The position numbers and the translations under genes were made by a program. 64,000 nt of DNA. Source: Pararge aegeria (lineage: Eukaryota > Arthropoda > Insecta > Lepidoptera > Nymphalidae). The notes beneath the pieces were generated by a model, which was not told the DNA's origin, searched no databases, and saw only the letters and a program-made list of their open reading frames with translations. Shown piece after piece: positions 10,936 to 22,284 of this stretch (position 1 is its first letter; each line of letters starts with the position of its first letter). The stretch is from positions 6,014,001 through 6,078,000 of the forward strand of contig NC_053184.1 of assembly GCF_905163445.1 (NCBI RefSeq). The letters run 5' to 3'.

Positions 10936-11290
10936 TGTACACGCGCTGGAAGTTATTTATACTTCTTTTGCGAGGCAAGATGAGAAAAGGTATTTAATAC
11001 ATTGAATGTTTTATTATAACGCATTATCTATTTATCTCATTATCGGACAAACAAGTTTCACTGAACATTAAAATTGAGATTTTTGTACAATTGAATCAAT
11101 TAAATCACCGGAATGAGCCAGCAGACTTTGACAATTGAAAGTGTACACTGTCACCTTTTTTTGAAAAACTAAAATGTTGATTATAGCTAACTTCAAAGTG
11201 AGTGTTTTTTGTGACGGTGTGCGCGCGCATCATAAAAAATTACTCCCATAATTTTTACCCAACGTGCCAAAAGAAGTATAACTTCATAAA
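10936..11290. mobile_element. MITE family T, copy 1
   Basis: The left end reads CTGGAAGTTATTTATACTTC then TTTTGCG. The right end reads CCAAAAGAAGTATAACTTC, its inverted complement with a small insertion. The interior shares ATAGCTAACTTCAAAGTG and GTGACGGTGTGCGCGCGCAT with the copy at 44331-44620. It has no ORF, so it is a non-autonomous DNA element. I could not fix target-site duplications. Confidence 0.65.
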
Positions 11291-11464
11291 CCTTGTCTAT
11301 CAAAATAAGAGAAATAATTTAAACAATAATAACTAAAGTATAAAAAATCACAATTCTTATGATTTTTCGTTCGGAGTCAGGTGCATTCTTATAATAGTTT
11401 TTGTTAAGTGAATTTTAGAATGTGTACAATTTCCCCACAATTCTGTCCCACAGGAAGGTATTGT

Positions 11465-11700
11465 AATCATCATCATAATAACATACGATTGACATCCAAT
11501 GCTGGTCATGGGTCTTTTGTAAGGAATTCCAAATTCTTTGGTAGGGTCTTCGGCCGACTGCGCCCAGCGGTTTTCAACGAGTCGTTTAATATCGTTTGCC
11601 CAACTAGCTGAGCATTCTACCAGCACTACAAGTTTATCGGTGTGCGGTAGACATTTAGCCGCTTGTGGGCCCAAACCTATCGCTTCTTCGAGCTGGTTGT
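11465..11700 (-). pseudogene. RTE-C remnant (C-terminal RT ORF)
   Basis: The minus strand reads SWANDIKRLVENRWAQSAED, which resembles the WTDDIKR..G..W...AQDR tail typical of lepidopteran RTE-like ORFs. A GATG-rich 3' end lies near 11465 (CATCATCAT on the plus strand). It is cut short and frameshifted. Confidence 0.6.
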
Positions 11701-11734
11701 GCATTTGTCCTCTGCTGGTCTGTTATAGGCTATT

Positions 11735-11830
11735 GATGATTTTATTCATTTATTTATTTATTTATTCGTTATCAACAGCGTTACAATAAAAATATATTTT
11801 TAAATAGTTTCACTTAAATCTAAGGCCACA
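11735..11830 (-). repeat. L-C LINE 3' tail
   Basis: On the minus strand it ends in an AAATAAATAAAT tail after a short non-coding block. The ATTTATTTATTTATT start on the plus strand matches the longer L-C copy at 41578-42050. Confidence 0.5.
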
Positions 11831-11954
11831 AAGATTTACTTGTCTTATGTCATATAAATAAGACGAGAAAATGGAAGACATAATTATTTCGTGGTACATG
11901 TTAGCTCTAAAGAACTAGCTTTAAGTATTAAATAATAAAGTATGCGAGCCGCTT

Positions 11955-12295
11955 AAAATGTAACGTGAATGATTAATTTTATGAGCGCTGTACACAACGC
12001 GCTATCGCTCGCACTAAATTAAGTGTTAGCAGGTTTTAAACCCACTCCGTTGCGTTCGGTTTTTATTGCATTTTTACATGAAAACAAAGTAGCGAGCGAC
12101 TCGCTCCACGGGGACTACAAAAAGCCAAAGACGAACCGTTACAATAGGATTACTGACGATAAAGTGCGCCATATTACAGCCGCGAACGAACAGAAGTCAC
12201 GATTTAGATGAAAAATTGTTTATATGCCATAACGCGCTTTAGGTGTGTGTTGCGCTACCCTAGTTGACGTTATTTATAAGCGTGGGTTTCGTTTG
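11955..12295 (+). repeat. Dispersed repeat X, uninterrupted copy
   Basis: Contains ACTAAATTAAGTGTTAGCAG, TTTTTATTGCATTTTTACAT, GATTACTGACGATAAAGTGC and GATTTAGATGAAAAATTG. The same blocks, in the same order but inverted, occur at 24785-25665, where about 600 bp separates them. The class is unknown and no coding content is seen. Confidence 0.7.
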
Positions 12296-12341
12296 TTATT
12301 CACAAGGTACATTTTATTGCGTCTCAAATAGGTATAAGTCT

Positions 12342-12392
12342 GATCTCGCCTGAACGGCTGGCATGGGCTATGGTAGCCGTTCAGGCGAGATC
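12342..12392. repeat. Hairpin, 18-bp perfect arms
   Basis: GATCTCGCCTGAACGGCT (12342-12359) is inverted perfectly at 12375-12392 around a 15-nt loop. After the right arm, AACGGCTAGCATGAGC repeats part of the left side in direct orientation. Confidence 0.95.
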
Positions 12393-12734
12393 AAAACGGC
12401 TAGCATGAGCATGGAGATATTCACTGGAGATGTTTTTCTATTCGCTCCTTGGGAGTGGTCGCACGGGTTTTATGAATAATATCCATACTATCTACGTGTA
12501 AAATGAAACATAAATTAATGTGAGTGATGTTGATAACCGGTACTGATGGCTTTACGTGCTCTCCAAGGCACGGGGTTGGTTTATACCATCTGGTTTCTAC
12601 CATCATTATTCATTCTCTTAATTTTGCCAACTTTTTGTCCTACGACATGTCGGTAGTCGGTATTATTTCTCATATGCTATAATGATCAATAGCATGTACC
12701 TACTAGATAACTGCTGGACTAAAGGATTCTTTTC
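12393..12734. other. No recognised feature
   Basis: No repeat match or coding signal was noticed. Confidence 0.4.
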
Positions 12735-12930
12735 AACGCAATTTGTGCCCATAAAAACCACGGTGGGTGGACAGGTTGTTGATCGCAGTATATGTTTGTA
12801 GTAACACAGAGGACACTGCTGTCGGTTTTTCGTTATATTCCTAGTCGCCTAGTTCGAGGAAGGAAGGAGTCGAAGAGAGGGTGGCGAACTGTATCCTAAT
12901 CTGCCGTAACCACACGGCAAATATGCTATT
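12735..12930 (+). repeat. L-D LINE fragment, copy 1
   Basis: Shares GTGGACAGGTTGTTGATCGC, CAGAGGACACTGCTG, TATATTCCTAGTCG and GTAACCACACGGCA with the copy at 39200-39372. It looks like a piece of a retroelement with no intact frame. Confidence 0.6.
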
Positions 12931-13922
12931 ATAGCAAATCCTAAATAGCGATCGGTGAAAGGTCTTTCGATTATTATTATTGAAGATATCATTTGCCCTC
13001 CGCTCCGAGAGCGGTATAATTTGCACTATTCAATACGAACGACCTACGTGATCAGATTAACAAGACTTCAATATAGCACACTACTTATTCGTATGGGTAA
13101 ATACTCGTAATAATGACGACCAGTGAATTTTTAGAAGGAAGGAAGGCTTCTTGTGGTTGGAGTTAACTGGTACATCGTCACATAAGGAAAAAGCGTTGTA
13201 ATGGTTGAGCCCAACATAAGTAACAAACAAAAGAAGACAAACAAAAAATACTTACACACAGTTGCTTTTAAAACATAAGTATGGATAGTGACCCTCCCGT
13301 TGGGAGAGGCTTTTATTCCAGCAGTAGACTGTCATAGACTGTAGATGACGATGGATACGCAACAAAAATTATATAAATATATTATTTCTTGCAAAAAATA
13401 CGTTCTCAGCACACGGACCATTCTCGGAAAATGTTGACGTCACAAGGTAGAATTGCAAAGAATTCATTTGGCTTCGTAAGATGTTACTGATTACAGCAAA
13501 TTTGGCCTAATTTGAATACTCAAGATCCCACAACACCTACAAAAGAATTATGAAAAAACATTGGCAAACGTAGCATATGGTTGAATGTTGTGTTATAAAC
13601 ATGTTTCCAGCCTCGCACTCGTTATGGAAACCATTTGTTTTCACATAATATATTGGCAAAGCAATAACATCTGCGGGTAGCTCGAAGCTCGACGACGCCG
13701 ACGTAGAACATTATGGGGCGGTTTCTGGAATATTCGTTTTGGCGAAAATCCAAAACATTGCTAATGGGGCCGGGAGCAAAGCCGCTTCAATGAGCTATAC
13801 ACGTAGTTGTGTTGTGTATCTTGAGGTAACTAAATTAGTTTTCCTAGCCCCTTAACCTGCTTTTTAAGTGTTTACTTTACAACGTTCAAAACCTCTAAGA
13901 TCTTCAGGAATGTCACTATACT
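12931..13922. other. Mostly unassigned; short L-F end at 13288-13355
   Basis: GACCCTCCCGTTGGGAGAGG and TCCAGCAGTAGACTG at 13288-13355 match the type of 3' end seen at 35990 (CCCTCCTTTCAAGAGAGGCC). A GATGACGATGG tail follows. The remainder shows nothing recognisable. Confidence 0.45.
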
Positions 13923-13964
13923 TAAATCTAGCATCATAATCATTAGATTATGATCCTAGATTTA
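13923..13964. repeat. Hairpin, 19-bp arms, 4-nt loop
   Basis: TAAATCTAGCATCATAATC (13923-13941) and its inverted complement (13946-13964) differ at one position. The loop is ATTA. Confidence 0.93.
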
Positions 13965-15564
13965 ACTAAATGTTAATATGCGCTCAATGTTACTCTGACT
14001 TAAACAAAACAAAAGCCTTAAATCTATAAGTCTGTACGTTAGCTTATAGGCCTACTTTTTACTTCACAGTTGAAGGGCACACGAAACTGATAATTAAGTT
14101 TACATGACGCTTTGTCAATGCTATGTGCACTTGTAAATGACGTGCATATCAGTCCATGTTTTTGTATGTGTGCTTAATATTTAAATTTAAAAATGTATAA
14201 TAAATAGATAAATAATAGCATACCTCTTATTACCTATCATACTTTTGTATACAGTATTAATAATAGAATACACATTAACGAACGTTAAAGAGGTAAAGCA
14301 GATTATAATTAATTGACTACGCGTATCGGTCGATGTAACCCTCTTAAAACAAATCCATTTCGTATGTTTTCTCAAAGACTTAGCGTATACGCACTAAAGT
14401 TTCAAAACTTTAAGTCAATTAGAAAAATAGGTAAAACAGATATCAAATTTATGACTTAAATCTCTACAGTAGCTGAGAAGTGAATGATTAATCCATAAAA
14501 AGCTGCACAAATATTTATTAAAACCTGAGAATCGTAGCGATGGAACTTTGTAAATGAAAAAAACGCAAATGGTATAAGTACTACAGTAACATACCGATAC
14601 AAAAAAAGGGAAAAAAATTTATATACTTCTACAAATTAAAAAGGTAACAGTGATATCAAAAGAATAAGAGAATAAAATTTTGGCGTAAGTACACGGTATT
14701 TGATGCTCGTTAAAAATAAATTGATGATATAGACGTTGATCTTACCGTCGCGACTTGAGTGTCGTTTGATGCCCAAATAAATAATGATCCCCGATGATAC
14801 ATTTTTCATATCGTCTTGAATTCCTCATTAAATACACTTAAGTGGACAATTAAGAAGCTAAACATGATTACGATGAACGTGATTATACATAAACTTTATG
14901 CATATTGATATACGCCAGAACTGTATTAACACTAAACCACTCAGCTAATGCTGGTACGATTCTAAATTAACTCAAGACCAGTATTGTATTCCAAGAAGGG
15001 TGAAGAAAAATCACGTAAGAACTTTATTACCTATTCAGAATAACTTGTAACGTTAAATAACATGAGTGGCCTACTTCACTAACTCAAGAAAGTAACAAAA
15101 ATTACGCTCGGCGCCGTATTGAATGCTGAATATAGCAAAAAAAGTTGGCTTTTGTTAGTCGGGTGAAATATGGGTAAAATATAAGTAGAGTATACTGTAT
15201 TGTCCTGGGACACAAAAGGGAATGTTCAAATCTATAGAGATAAAATAATTCCATACATTTAGACTAGGTCGAAAGGGTGCCCCTGTTTTGAAGAGGAAAA
15301 TGCTAACGTTTCATTTAGCTTTGTCCAGAGTTTGTATACTTCTAGATGAGATTTAGACACTTTTAGTCTTAAATGTTTTACTTAATCGAATAAAGATGTA
15401 CTCTGAATCCATGTAATTTTTTTTGGTTTGGCAAAGTTCCTGCAACTTAGCATGGTAAAAAACTTTCTAGTATGGAAATGATCACGACTGCCTCTAATGA
15501 ATTGAATCTAACTTCAATACGTTTGACCCATATATGAGGCGACAATTTCAATATGTCTGAACAG
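13965..15564. other. No recognised feature, 1.6 kb
   Basis: The longest stretch where I identify nothing. It is AT-rich, with no open frame above about 60 codons that looks coding. It could hold unique intergenic or intronic DNA. Confidence 0.4.
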
Positions 15565-15822
15565 CCTTTTTCATTATGCCCATGTCTGACTGTTTAGGCC
15601 GTAGTCCGACCCGTTAGACTTCACGCGCTTGTGAGAACATCATGGAAACTCTCAGGTGTGCAGGTTTGCTCACAATTTTTTCTTCGACAGTTAATTAATA
15701 AACAGTTAATTTCATAAACTAAAAACGCTCATAACTGAAAAATTATTGGTGCGTTCCCGGGATCAAACTCGGTCCCCCCTAAAGGGAGGCCTAAACTTTA
15801 ACCACTAGGCTATCGCCGCCGT
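15565..15822 (-). mobile_element. S2 SINE
   Basis: The minus strand reads an S2 head ending ATAGCCTAGTGGTTAAAGT with a B-box-like GAGTTTGATCCCGGG. The body has GAGCAAACCTGCACACC and ends near the ACTACGGCC block. It abuts an S3 copy at 15823. Confidence 0.7.
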
Positions 15823-16009
15823 AGACCCTATCAACAAAGACGTGCCACTAAGCAATTTAGTGTTCCGGTGCGATGTCGTGGACAAACAGATCAGGTGATA
15901 CAACTACCATACTCCCTAACAGGTTAGCCCGCTACCACCTTAGACTGCATCAATTACCACCAGTTGAGATTTCAGTCAAAAACTAACCTGTAGTGAAATA
16001 AAAAAAGGA
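15823..16009 (+). mobile_element. S3 SINE body
   Basis: Starts inside S3 at TAGACCCTATCAACAAAGAC, then GACGTGCCACTAAGC, TAGCCCGCTACCACCTTAG and TGAGATTTCAGTC, and ends in an A-rich tail. The tRNA head is absent, replaced by the S2 copy. Confidence 0.78.
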
Positions 16010-16999
16010 CACAATTATTTTGAATAATTCATTCATTCTTTGGTTGGGATTTATGCTAAGGATAATAAGTGCAAGCTTTAATCTAGCTTTAGTCCTCGTT
16101 TCGCGTATTTTTTTATTTCCATTAAATGATATTCTTGGTACCTCCGTTTGTGTGCTTTTATATAACACGAGTTGAACTGCAGCCAAAGATACAATATTGT
16201 GTCACGTCTGCGTGAAATTACCAATGCATTTTCAGTGTTTCAGCTTAAATCGATCGATGATGCAAACCTGGGATATGATGCGGATCTATTGTGAATTGAG
16301 TCCGTGAATTGAGAAAAGGATGCTTGAAGGTACACCATTCCGCTTTCATAACTGGCAAGACAGAATAATTATTGCGAAAATATTAAATGTTGATGTTGGA
16401 AAAGAGAAACTGCTGAGTTTTTTTATTGGCTTCTGCTCGACATAATCTGCCTTCTAAACTGATGGTAGGTTCCAAATAGATAGACTTGGACTTTTAGAAA
16501 GTGCTTATATCCGGCCCACTTGAAATAATAGAAATTTGTAATATTCAATATTTGTGTCAGTACAAAACTTATTTTTCAATTTAGTGTCAAGCTCAGGCCT
16601 CAAGATCTTATTCTTTTCTTCATCTATGCTTGTAGGTCAAACGAATATAAATAACTTCAAGTATGAACGATTAAATAATGCAAATCATGTATAGTTAATT
16701 CGATTGTAAAACTTGTGATTATTATATTTCAAATAAGACAATAACTCTTGTTGCTTCAGTAGAGAGAATCTATAGGAACGGTGCGAACAAGGTCCGCAAT
16801 AGCTTAAAATTTTGGGTTAGATAAAAAAATGCTAGGAAAACACGTAAATATTGGGGCTTCGTGTCTGAATACTAGTTCTTAAGAGTAGGTAGAAAATTCG
16901 TGTTCTTTCAACTCTGTGACTGGCAGAGCATGTTAAGTCGTCAGTCCTGGTTATTAACACTCAACACACCAAATGCTTGGAAATGTAAAATGTCTTAAC
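16010..16999. other. No recognised feature
   Basis: No repeat or coding match was found by eye. Confidence 0.4.
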
Positions 17000-17165
17000 T
17001 TTCTCTGGTCTGGTCAGGTGAGAGCGATCTAGCTCTGCACTACTAACCGAGTAGGAGTATGGGTCTATTATAACTGCCATACTCCTAACAGGTTAGCTCC
17101 AAAGCAGCTGACTGTATCCTCAATTACCACCAGGTGACCTTGACGTGAAAATAGTGCATTGAAGA
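17000..17165 (+). mobile_element. S3 SINE, diverged fragment
   Basis: Has GAGTATGGGTCTATTATAAC, TGCCATACTCCTAACAGGTT and TACCACCAGGTGACC in S3 order. The CCCGCTACCATC block is altered. Confidence 0.6.
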
Positions 17166-17725
17166 GTCCTGAAAGTATAAATACCTCTCTTATAATTATC
17201 AGAGCCAAGCTATGAGACTGATTATTATGCTTAGGAGGAAGAGGTTGATAAATGTGTAATCAACTTAATATTCCAACTTGTTCCAAAGTAATATCTACTT
17301 CATATACTGTATACGTCATGTACACTGAACAAAAGTAACAGTTAGGGAAATCAGTGTTCACAAACTTCAGCAACATCTCGCCAATAAGTTGTGTTCTGAA
17401 CACTTACAATGCCTCACACGTACGCGTTCCTACATGAAGTGAGAAGACAAACTAAGACACAATTCACGACGTAACGGGAAAATTTTCGAGCACACATTGA
17501 TCCGACGAGTCGCTACTACTCCTGCGTTAATGTAGATAAAATATTTATATCCTTGACTAAGAAAACCCGGATTCCTTAATAAGAGCTATGCTCATGGTAT
17601 ATCTAAGTGATCAAATGAGAAGTTAGGAGAACTGTAGAGATACAGATAAAGTTTAAACAGGACGAGGCACATACCCCTAAGGATCAATGAACTTTGGCGT
17701 GCAAAAGTATGGGAGTGGCGACCAT
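17166..17725. other. No recognised feature
   Basis: No coding signal, SINE head or inverted repeat was noticed. Confidence 0.4.
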
Positions 17726-18140
17726 TCAAATTCAAATTCAAATTCAAATTCATTTATTTCAAGTAGGCCTACTTTATAAGCACTTTTGAAACGTCAAGTA
17801 TGCATGTTTGTGTGACTCTACCACCGGTTCGGAAAGCAGATTCTACCGAGAAGAGCCGGCAAGAAACTCAGTAGTTGCTCTTTTTCAACATCAACATTAA
17901 CAATCATTTTGCTATCTTGCGGGAGATGAGAGCGAGGCTGGCTGCTTCCATTCTACCTTGTCATTGAGGAATTCATCAAATGTATAGTAACCTCGCTGTA
18001 CTAGATGCGTTTTTACACATTTTTTAAATGTATGCATTGGTAGGTCAAGAATTTTTCCCCACAAAGGAGTTCTGCACCTTTCGCAGACGATATGCAGATA
18101 TCACTAATTTATGACCGTTTCTGGTAAGTCGATTGTTAAT
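17726..18140 (-). repeat. L-B LINE 3' end with microsatellite tail
   Basis: The plus strand begins with about five copies of AAATTC, the reversed tail. Then come CATTTATTTCAAGTAGGCC, ACTCTACCACCGGTTCGGAA and AGAAGAGCCGGCAAGAAAC. On the minus strand this is the non-coding 3' end of a LINE with a short tandem tail. The upstream RT ORF is missing. Confidence 0.75.
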
Positions 18141-18311
18141 TTCAGCTTTTGATTTATAAAGAGTAATATTTTGCCTCACAAAGACTATATTATTATAAAT
18201 GTATTGCGAAGCTACTGTAAGAATACCTATTTGTTTAAATTTTTCACGTCAAAGCCGATGAAAACAAGTGCCACAAGACCATCAAATGAAGATATCCTAA
18301 AATACCGATGA

Positions 18312-18590
18312 AGTAGTGATAGCGCAGTGGGTAGGAGCTCAACTTCACTTTCGGGGGGCTGAGTTCGAATCGCAGCAAGCACCTCTAACTTTTGTAAGTT
18401 ATTTGTGTTTTGAGCAATTCAAATATTACTTGCTTCAAAGGTGAAGGAAAACATCGTGAGGAAACCTGCACGCCTGGGAGTTCTAATAATGTTCTCAAAG
18501 GTGTGTCGAGTCCACCAATCCGAACTGGGCCAGGGTGGTGGAAAGTTGTATTTAATACTAGACATTATTGCGACATTTGGAAAAATTATT
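18312..18590 (+). mobile_element. S2 SINE, best-preserved copy
   Basis: The head GTGATAGCGCAGTGGGTAGG is A-box-like, and GAGTTCGAATCGCAGC is close to a pol III B box. Then come CACCTCTAACTTTTGTAAG, AATATTACTTGCTTCAAAGG, ACATCGTGAGGAAACCTGC and GTCCACCAATCCGAACTGG. This fits a tRNA-derived SINE transcribed by RNA polymerase III. Overlapping ORFs are shadows. Confidence 0.85.
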
Positions 18591-18889
18591 GCACGCTCTT
18601 CCACTGTGAGTTTCATAAATACGATCTCGCTTTTTATATAATTGGTTGAAATTAGCAAAGGCACCATAAACAATAGCTTTTGCAGTATAGAACTATACGT
18701 TTTTATTAAGTATCATTGAAAATCTTTTGAAAATGACATGACTTCAAATGAGAATACTTGGATAAAGATAACCCGGGACCTCCCGTTTGTTTTACAGAGC
18801 TCATTACTGGGTCATTAAGAGGTCGTCTAGGATGAGCGCAAATACAGAGTTTTTATTTTTGACATTTATTTACGTCCTTTTACAAATTA

Positions 18890-19055
18890 CTATCCCTATC
18901 AATATCAGTTTCATATAAGATGTCACTATATATTCGTACGACATAAGCAAAGGCACAATAGCTTTAGTCCAACCCTTGTCAACCATTCCGCGCGTCCGTC
19001 TTAATTTTAACGAACCCCTCATTCCTCTAACGAAACTGGCTTACTTGAACCGACA
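18890..19055. repeat. Local direct repeat D1, copy 1
   Basis: ATCAATATCAGTTTCATA, GACATAAGCAAAGGCACAAT, TTTAGTCCAACCCTTGTCAA and GCGTCCGTCTTAATTTTAAC are repeated at 20130-20300 in the same orientation, about 1.24 kb away and diverged. An S2 SINE and LINE or Helitron ends lie between the copies. Confidence 0.6.
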
Positions 19056-19266
19056 ATAAAACACTACGGCTAATATGAAATCTAAGCTTCATGTTGCTAT
19101 TTATTTATATTGCTAACGTTGCGAATATAATGACCCAAATTCAAATAAAATAAAATGTTTAAGTTATAAAAAAACATATATACTTAAAGGTTTTTAAAAC
19201 GATAAATCCCTGATCGAACGGCACTATCTGGCTTCTGCATATAATTAGTCAAAATGTTTATATACT

Positions 19267-19448
19267 ACTAGCTGCTCCAGCAAACTTCGTATCGCGGATC
19301 ATTATTTTTTTTTATGAATGCTATATTTTAATACTTACTATCCTATTCCGGTCTAAGAGAAATCCAAAAAATCAAATATCATAAGAATTAGTCCAGCCGT
19401 TCTTGAGTTATAAATGGTGTAACTAACACAACTTTCTTTTATACATAC
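19267..19448 (-). mobile_element. Helitron-like or RTE-like end fragment
   Basis: The minus strand ends ...CTAGT at 19267-19271, preceded by a GCGATACGAAGTTTGC-like motif, a typical non-autonomous Helitron 3' tail in Lepidoptera. The other side has AGTCCAGCCGTTCTTGAG and GTGTAACTAACACAAC, which also recall RTE tails. Confidence 0.45.
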
Positions 19449-19545
19449 AGATTCAAAATTCATTTATTTCAAGTAGACCTTAATACAAGCAATTTTGATA
19501 CGTCAAGTATGACTGTTTATAGTGACTCTACCACCGGTTCGGATA
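19449..19545 (-). repeat. L-B LINE 3' end, short copy
   Basis: ATTCATTTATTTCAAGTAG, ACGTCAAGTATG and ACTCTACCACCGGTTCGG match the terminus of the 17726 copy. It is truncated after about 95 bp, which is typical of 5'-truncated LINE insertions. Confidence 0.75.
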
Positions 19546-19740
19546 TATTTCGGCATATATCGATTATAGTTTACACTTTACACTTTATAGTTTTGCTTAT
19601 CTGTATTCTTATAAGTATCAGTTATTTCTTTTCGTACCTACTCAGCCCTTTAAATTTTTCTCATATTCGAGGGTTTCTGAAAGAGATATCTTTAGATATT
19701 AAGTTTTCCTTGTGCACGTCTTATCCTTTTTCATGTTAAT

Positions 19741-20058
19741 TTGATCATCATCATCATCATCATATCAACCCATTAGCGGCCTACTACAGGGCACGGGTCT
19801 GCTTCCATAATAGAAGGGGTGAAGGTCGTAGTCCACAACGCTGGCTCTGTGGTGGACTCCGCACACCTTTAGGAACATTATGGAGAACTCTCAGGCATGC
19901 AGGTTTTCTCACGATTTTTTCCTTCACCTTTAAAGCAAGTGATATTTTAATGGCTCAAAGCACAAATAACTTACAGAAGTTAGGGGTGCGTGCTGGAATT
20001 TGAACTCGGCCCCCCGAAAGTAAAGTCAAAGTCCTACCCACTGGGCTATCACCGCTTC
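19741..20058 (-). mobile_element. S2 SINE, near full length
   Basis: The minus strand starts with GATAGCCCAGTGGGTAGGAC and a GAGTTCAAATTCCAGC B-box-like site. It continues through CACTTGCTTTAAAGGTG, AGAAAACCTGCATGCCTG and GAGTCCACCACAGAGCC, and ends in a GATGATGATG tail. Confidence 0.85.
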
Positions 20059-20129
20059 GGTTAGTTGCATCATTTCGTATTAACTATATAAAACTTTAGG
20101 TTATAGTAATTAAGACCTCTCACACATTA

Positions 20130-20300
20130 CCTACCACTTCAATATCAGTATCATAAAAGCCATATGATATTCAAAGGACATAAGCCGAGGCACTATAAGC
20201 ACAATAGGTTTAGTCCAACCCTCATCAACGCTAGTTTATACGTATATATACGCTTTCTGCGCATCCGTCTTAAATTCAACGATACCATATTCTTGTTGAA
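20130..20300. repeat. Local direct repeat D1, copy 2
   Basis: Matches 18890-19055 through AATATCAGTATCATA, GGACATAAGCCGAGGCAC, AGGTTTAGTCCAACCC and GCGCATCCGTCTTAAATTC, with an insertion in the middle. Confidence 0.6.
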
Positions 20301-20654
20301 ATTGCCTTCACTTCATTCTCACTGGATTTTAAAGTACCTGACTTCGACTTTAAACTTATGAGACAGGAATACAATACATAAATAATTGATATTAAACAGT
20401 GTTCTATTATTACTTTTAATCAAAATGTCGAGTCTGGCTTCACGATATATCTAGACTGGGTCATCTGGGTCATAACAAACACAGAAAACATGCTGAGTGA
20501 AGACTCTTTTGGGATCACGTCTTGCTTGTTACTGTTAAGAGTATTTCTTTTTCCTTTTTCATTTTTGTGTGTACCCAAACTTAGATCCAATCATAAGTTG
20601 CTTTCATTTCCTAATTTTTTACAAAGATACCTAATTGATTATTTTAAGTCAGGT

Positions 20655-20818
20655 CTGTCAAAAGTCAAAAATATCTTAAATCAAGTAGGCCCATAGATGG
20701 CACTTATGATGCGTACATTACACGAGAAATGTGTACATGGTAGTGAGATGATAGCGATAACCATATTCGTTAACTTAAAAGTAAAGCCCACAACAAACTT
20801 AGCTGGGTAAATATAATT
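20655..20818 (-). repeat. L-E LINE 3' end, copy 1
   Basis: Shares CATAGATGGCACTTATGATG, AAATGTGTACATGGTAGTGA and CCCACAACAAACTTAGC with the copies at 21911 and 23023. It is non-coding. Confidence 0.7.
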
Positions 20819-21040
20819 CAGTAATAGCCAAGTTGGTAGGACTTCGGCTTCGCCTTCGAGGTACCAAGTTTGATCTCCGGCATGCACCTGTAACTTTTAG
20901 GAGTTAACTCCATTAAATATCTCCCATATAATGGTGAAAGTGAATGAAAACATCGTGTGGAAACTTGCATGCCTTAAGGTTTCCGAACCCTTCTCATTCT
21001 GATAAGAGAAATGTGCCGATAATGGATTGAAAATGATCTA
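20819..21040 (+). mobile_element. S2 SINE, diverged
   Basis: Head AATAGCCAAGTTGGTAGGAC, B-box-like AAGTTTGATCTCCGGC, then CACCTGTAACTTTTAGGAG and ACATCGTGTGGAAACTTGC. It starts directly after the L-E fragment. Confidence 0.75.
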
Positions 21041-21557
21041 TTTCACTCGATTTTATGAAAAAACCGTTTTTACTCTAAAATATAATTATTAAATTTATCT
21101 TTGTTGATTGTGATGCCGATGCCTATATGAATGGACTGTAAATATCGCAGCGGTTTAATCGTCAACAGATTCTACTTAAATATTCATTAACAATTACTAC
21201 TGGCCTGGGCGCTTTACTTCCTGCTATAAAACCCCCTCACTGATAACAAGCCGAAGGCCGGTTCGTTGATAACATCTGAGTTAAAGTCACGCAATACCTA
21301 ACAAGAGCGAGCCGACTAGATGTTCTTTATTCATTAAGGTTTGTGAAAATCTAAGCCCTAACCGTAAACAAGCCTCATACATATTAATATTTTATTTACA
21401 TTACTTAGCGCGTCGAGGTGTGATACTTACGTCGACGAAGTATAAATTAATTTTCTTTATCCATTAAGAGATGCCAGTAAATCCTCACCCGCAATCAGAC
21501 AAGCATAAAATAAATGTGAGTACATTGAACTGGTGAATTATTAAGATTGGAGTATCA
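21041..21557. other. No recognised feature
   Basis: No coding signal or repeat was noticed. Confidence 0.4.
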
Positions 21558-21585
21558 ACTTACCAAGACAGAAGTCTTGGTAAGT
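21558..21585. repeat. Hairpin, 12-bp perfect arms
   Basis: ACTTACCAAGAC (21558-21569), loop AGAA, GTCTTGGTAAGT (21574-21585). Confidence 0.9.
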
Positions 21586-21910
21586 CGGCAGAGTGATAGC
21601 GTATCTTACAACAGGTTTAGGCGACGTGCGGTTTTTATTGATTTGAGCTTTCTTGATTTCCTTTTCAAATAAACTTGGACAAGCAAATATAAATAAATAT
21701 CATCGACAAGCATTAAGTTGATAGCAAGCAAACTACGTAAAAGTTGTGACTGCACGAAACGAGATGGCACCACCTGAAACTTAGCTTATAGCGATATAAC
21801 TATTTTCTGTGATGAAGGTACAAGGATCAGCCTTGACTCTACTAATATGGCACCCAAGATGAAAAGAGAAATTAAGTACCATTATTAACTATTCAATGTG
21901 TAATTAGGAA
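21586..21910. other. No recognised feature
   Basis: No repeat or coding match was found by eye. Confidence 0.4.
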
Positions 21911-22160
21911 AAACTGTCAAAGTCAAAGTCAAAGTCAAATATTTCTTTATTCAAATAGGCACATAGATGGCACATTTGAAGCGTTATTATATACAAAATG
22001 TGTACATAGCAGTGAGTAGTGATGACGATAACTACAATCGTAAACTTAAAACTAAAGCTACGAGGGTTCCAATCGCGCCCTGGTCTAAGAAGAAGCCCAC
22101 AACAAACTTAGCCGGGTGTTCTTTTTGTCAAAGTCAAAGTCAAAAGTCACCATCTCACAT
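21911..22160 (-). repeat. L-E LINE 3' end with GTCAAA tail
   Basis: The plus strand opens with GTCAAAGTCAAAGTCAAA, the reversed tail. Then come TATTTCTTTATTCAAATAGG, CATAGATGGCACATTTGAAG and CCCACAACAAACTTAGCC. A second AAAGTCAAAGTC tail starts at about 22132, so two truncated copies may be stacked. Confidence 0.78.
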
Positions 22161-22215
22161 TGTCATTAGAAAATATTTAAGAAGCAACCTGGTTAGAGCA
22201 ATTTTGAACTGTTGA

Positions 22216-22284
22216 AGGATGCATGCATCCTGATTCGGTGATTCCTTATGAAATAACCTCATGAAGTTATTTTATAAGGAATCA
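22216..22284. repeat. 16-bp palindrome next to a 19-bp hairpin
   Basis: AGGATGCATGCATCCT (22216-22231) is a perfect palindrome. Seven bases on, TGATTCCTTATGAAATAAC (22239-22257) is inverted at 22266-22284 with one mismatch and an 8-nt loop. Confidence 0.93.
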
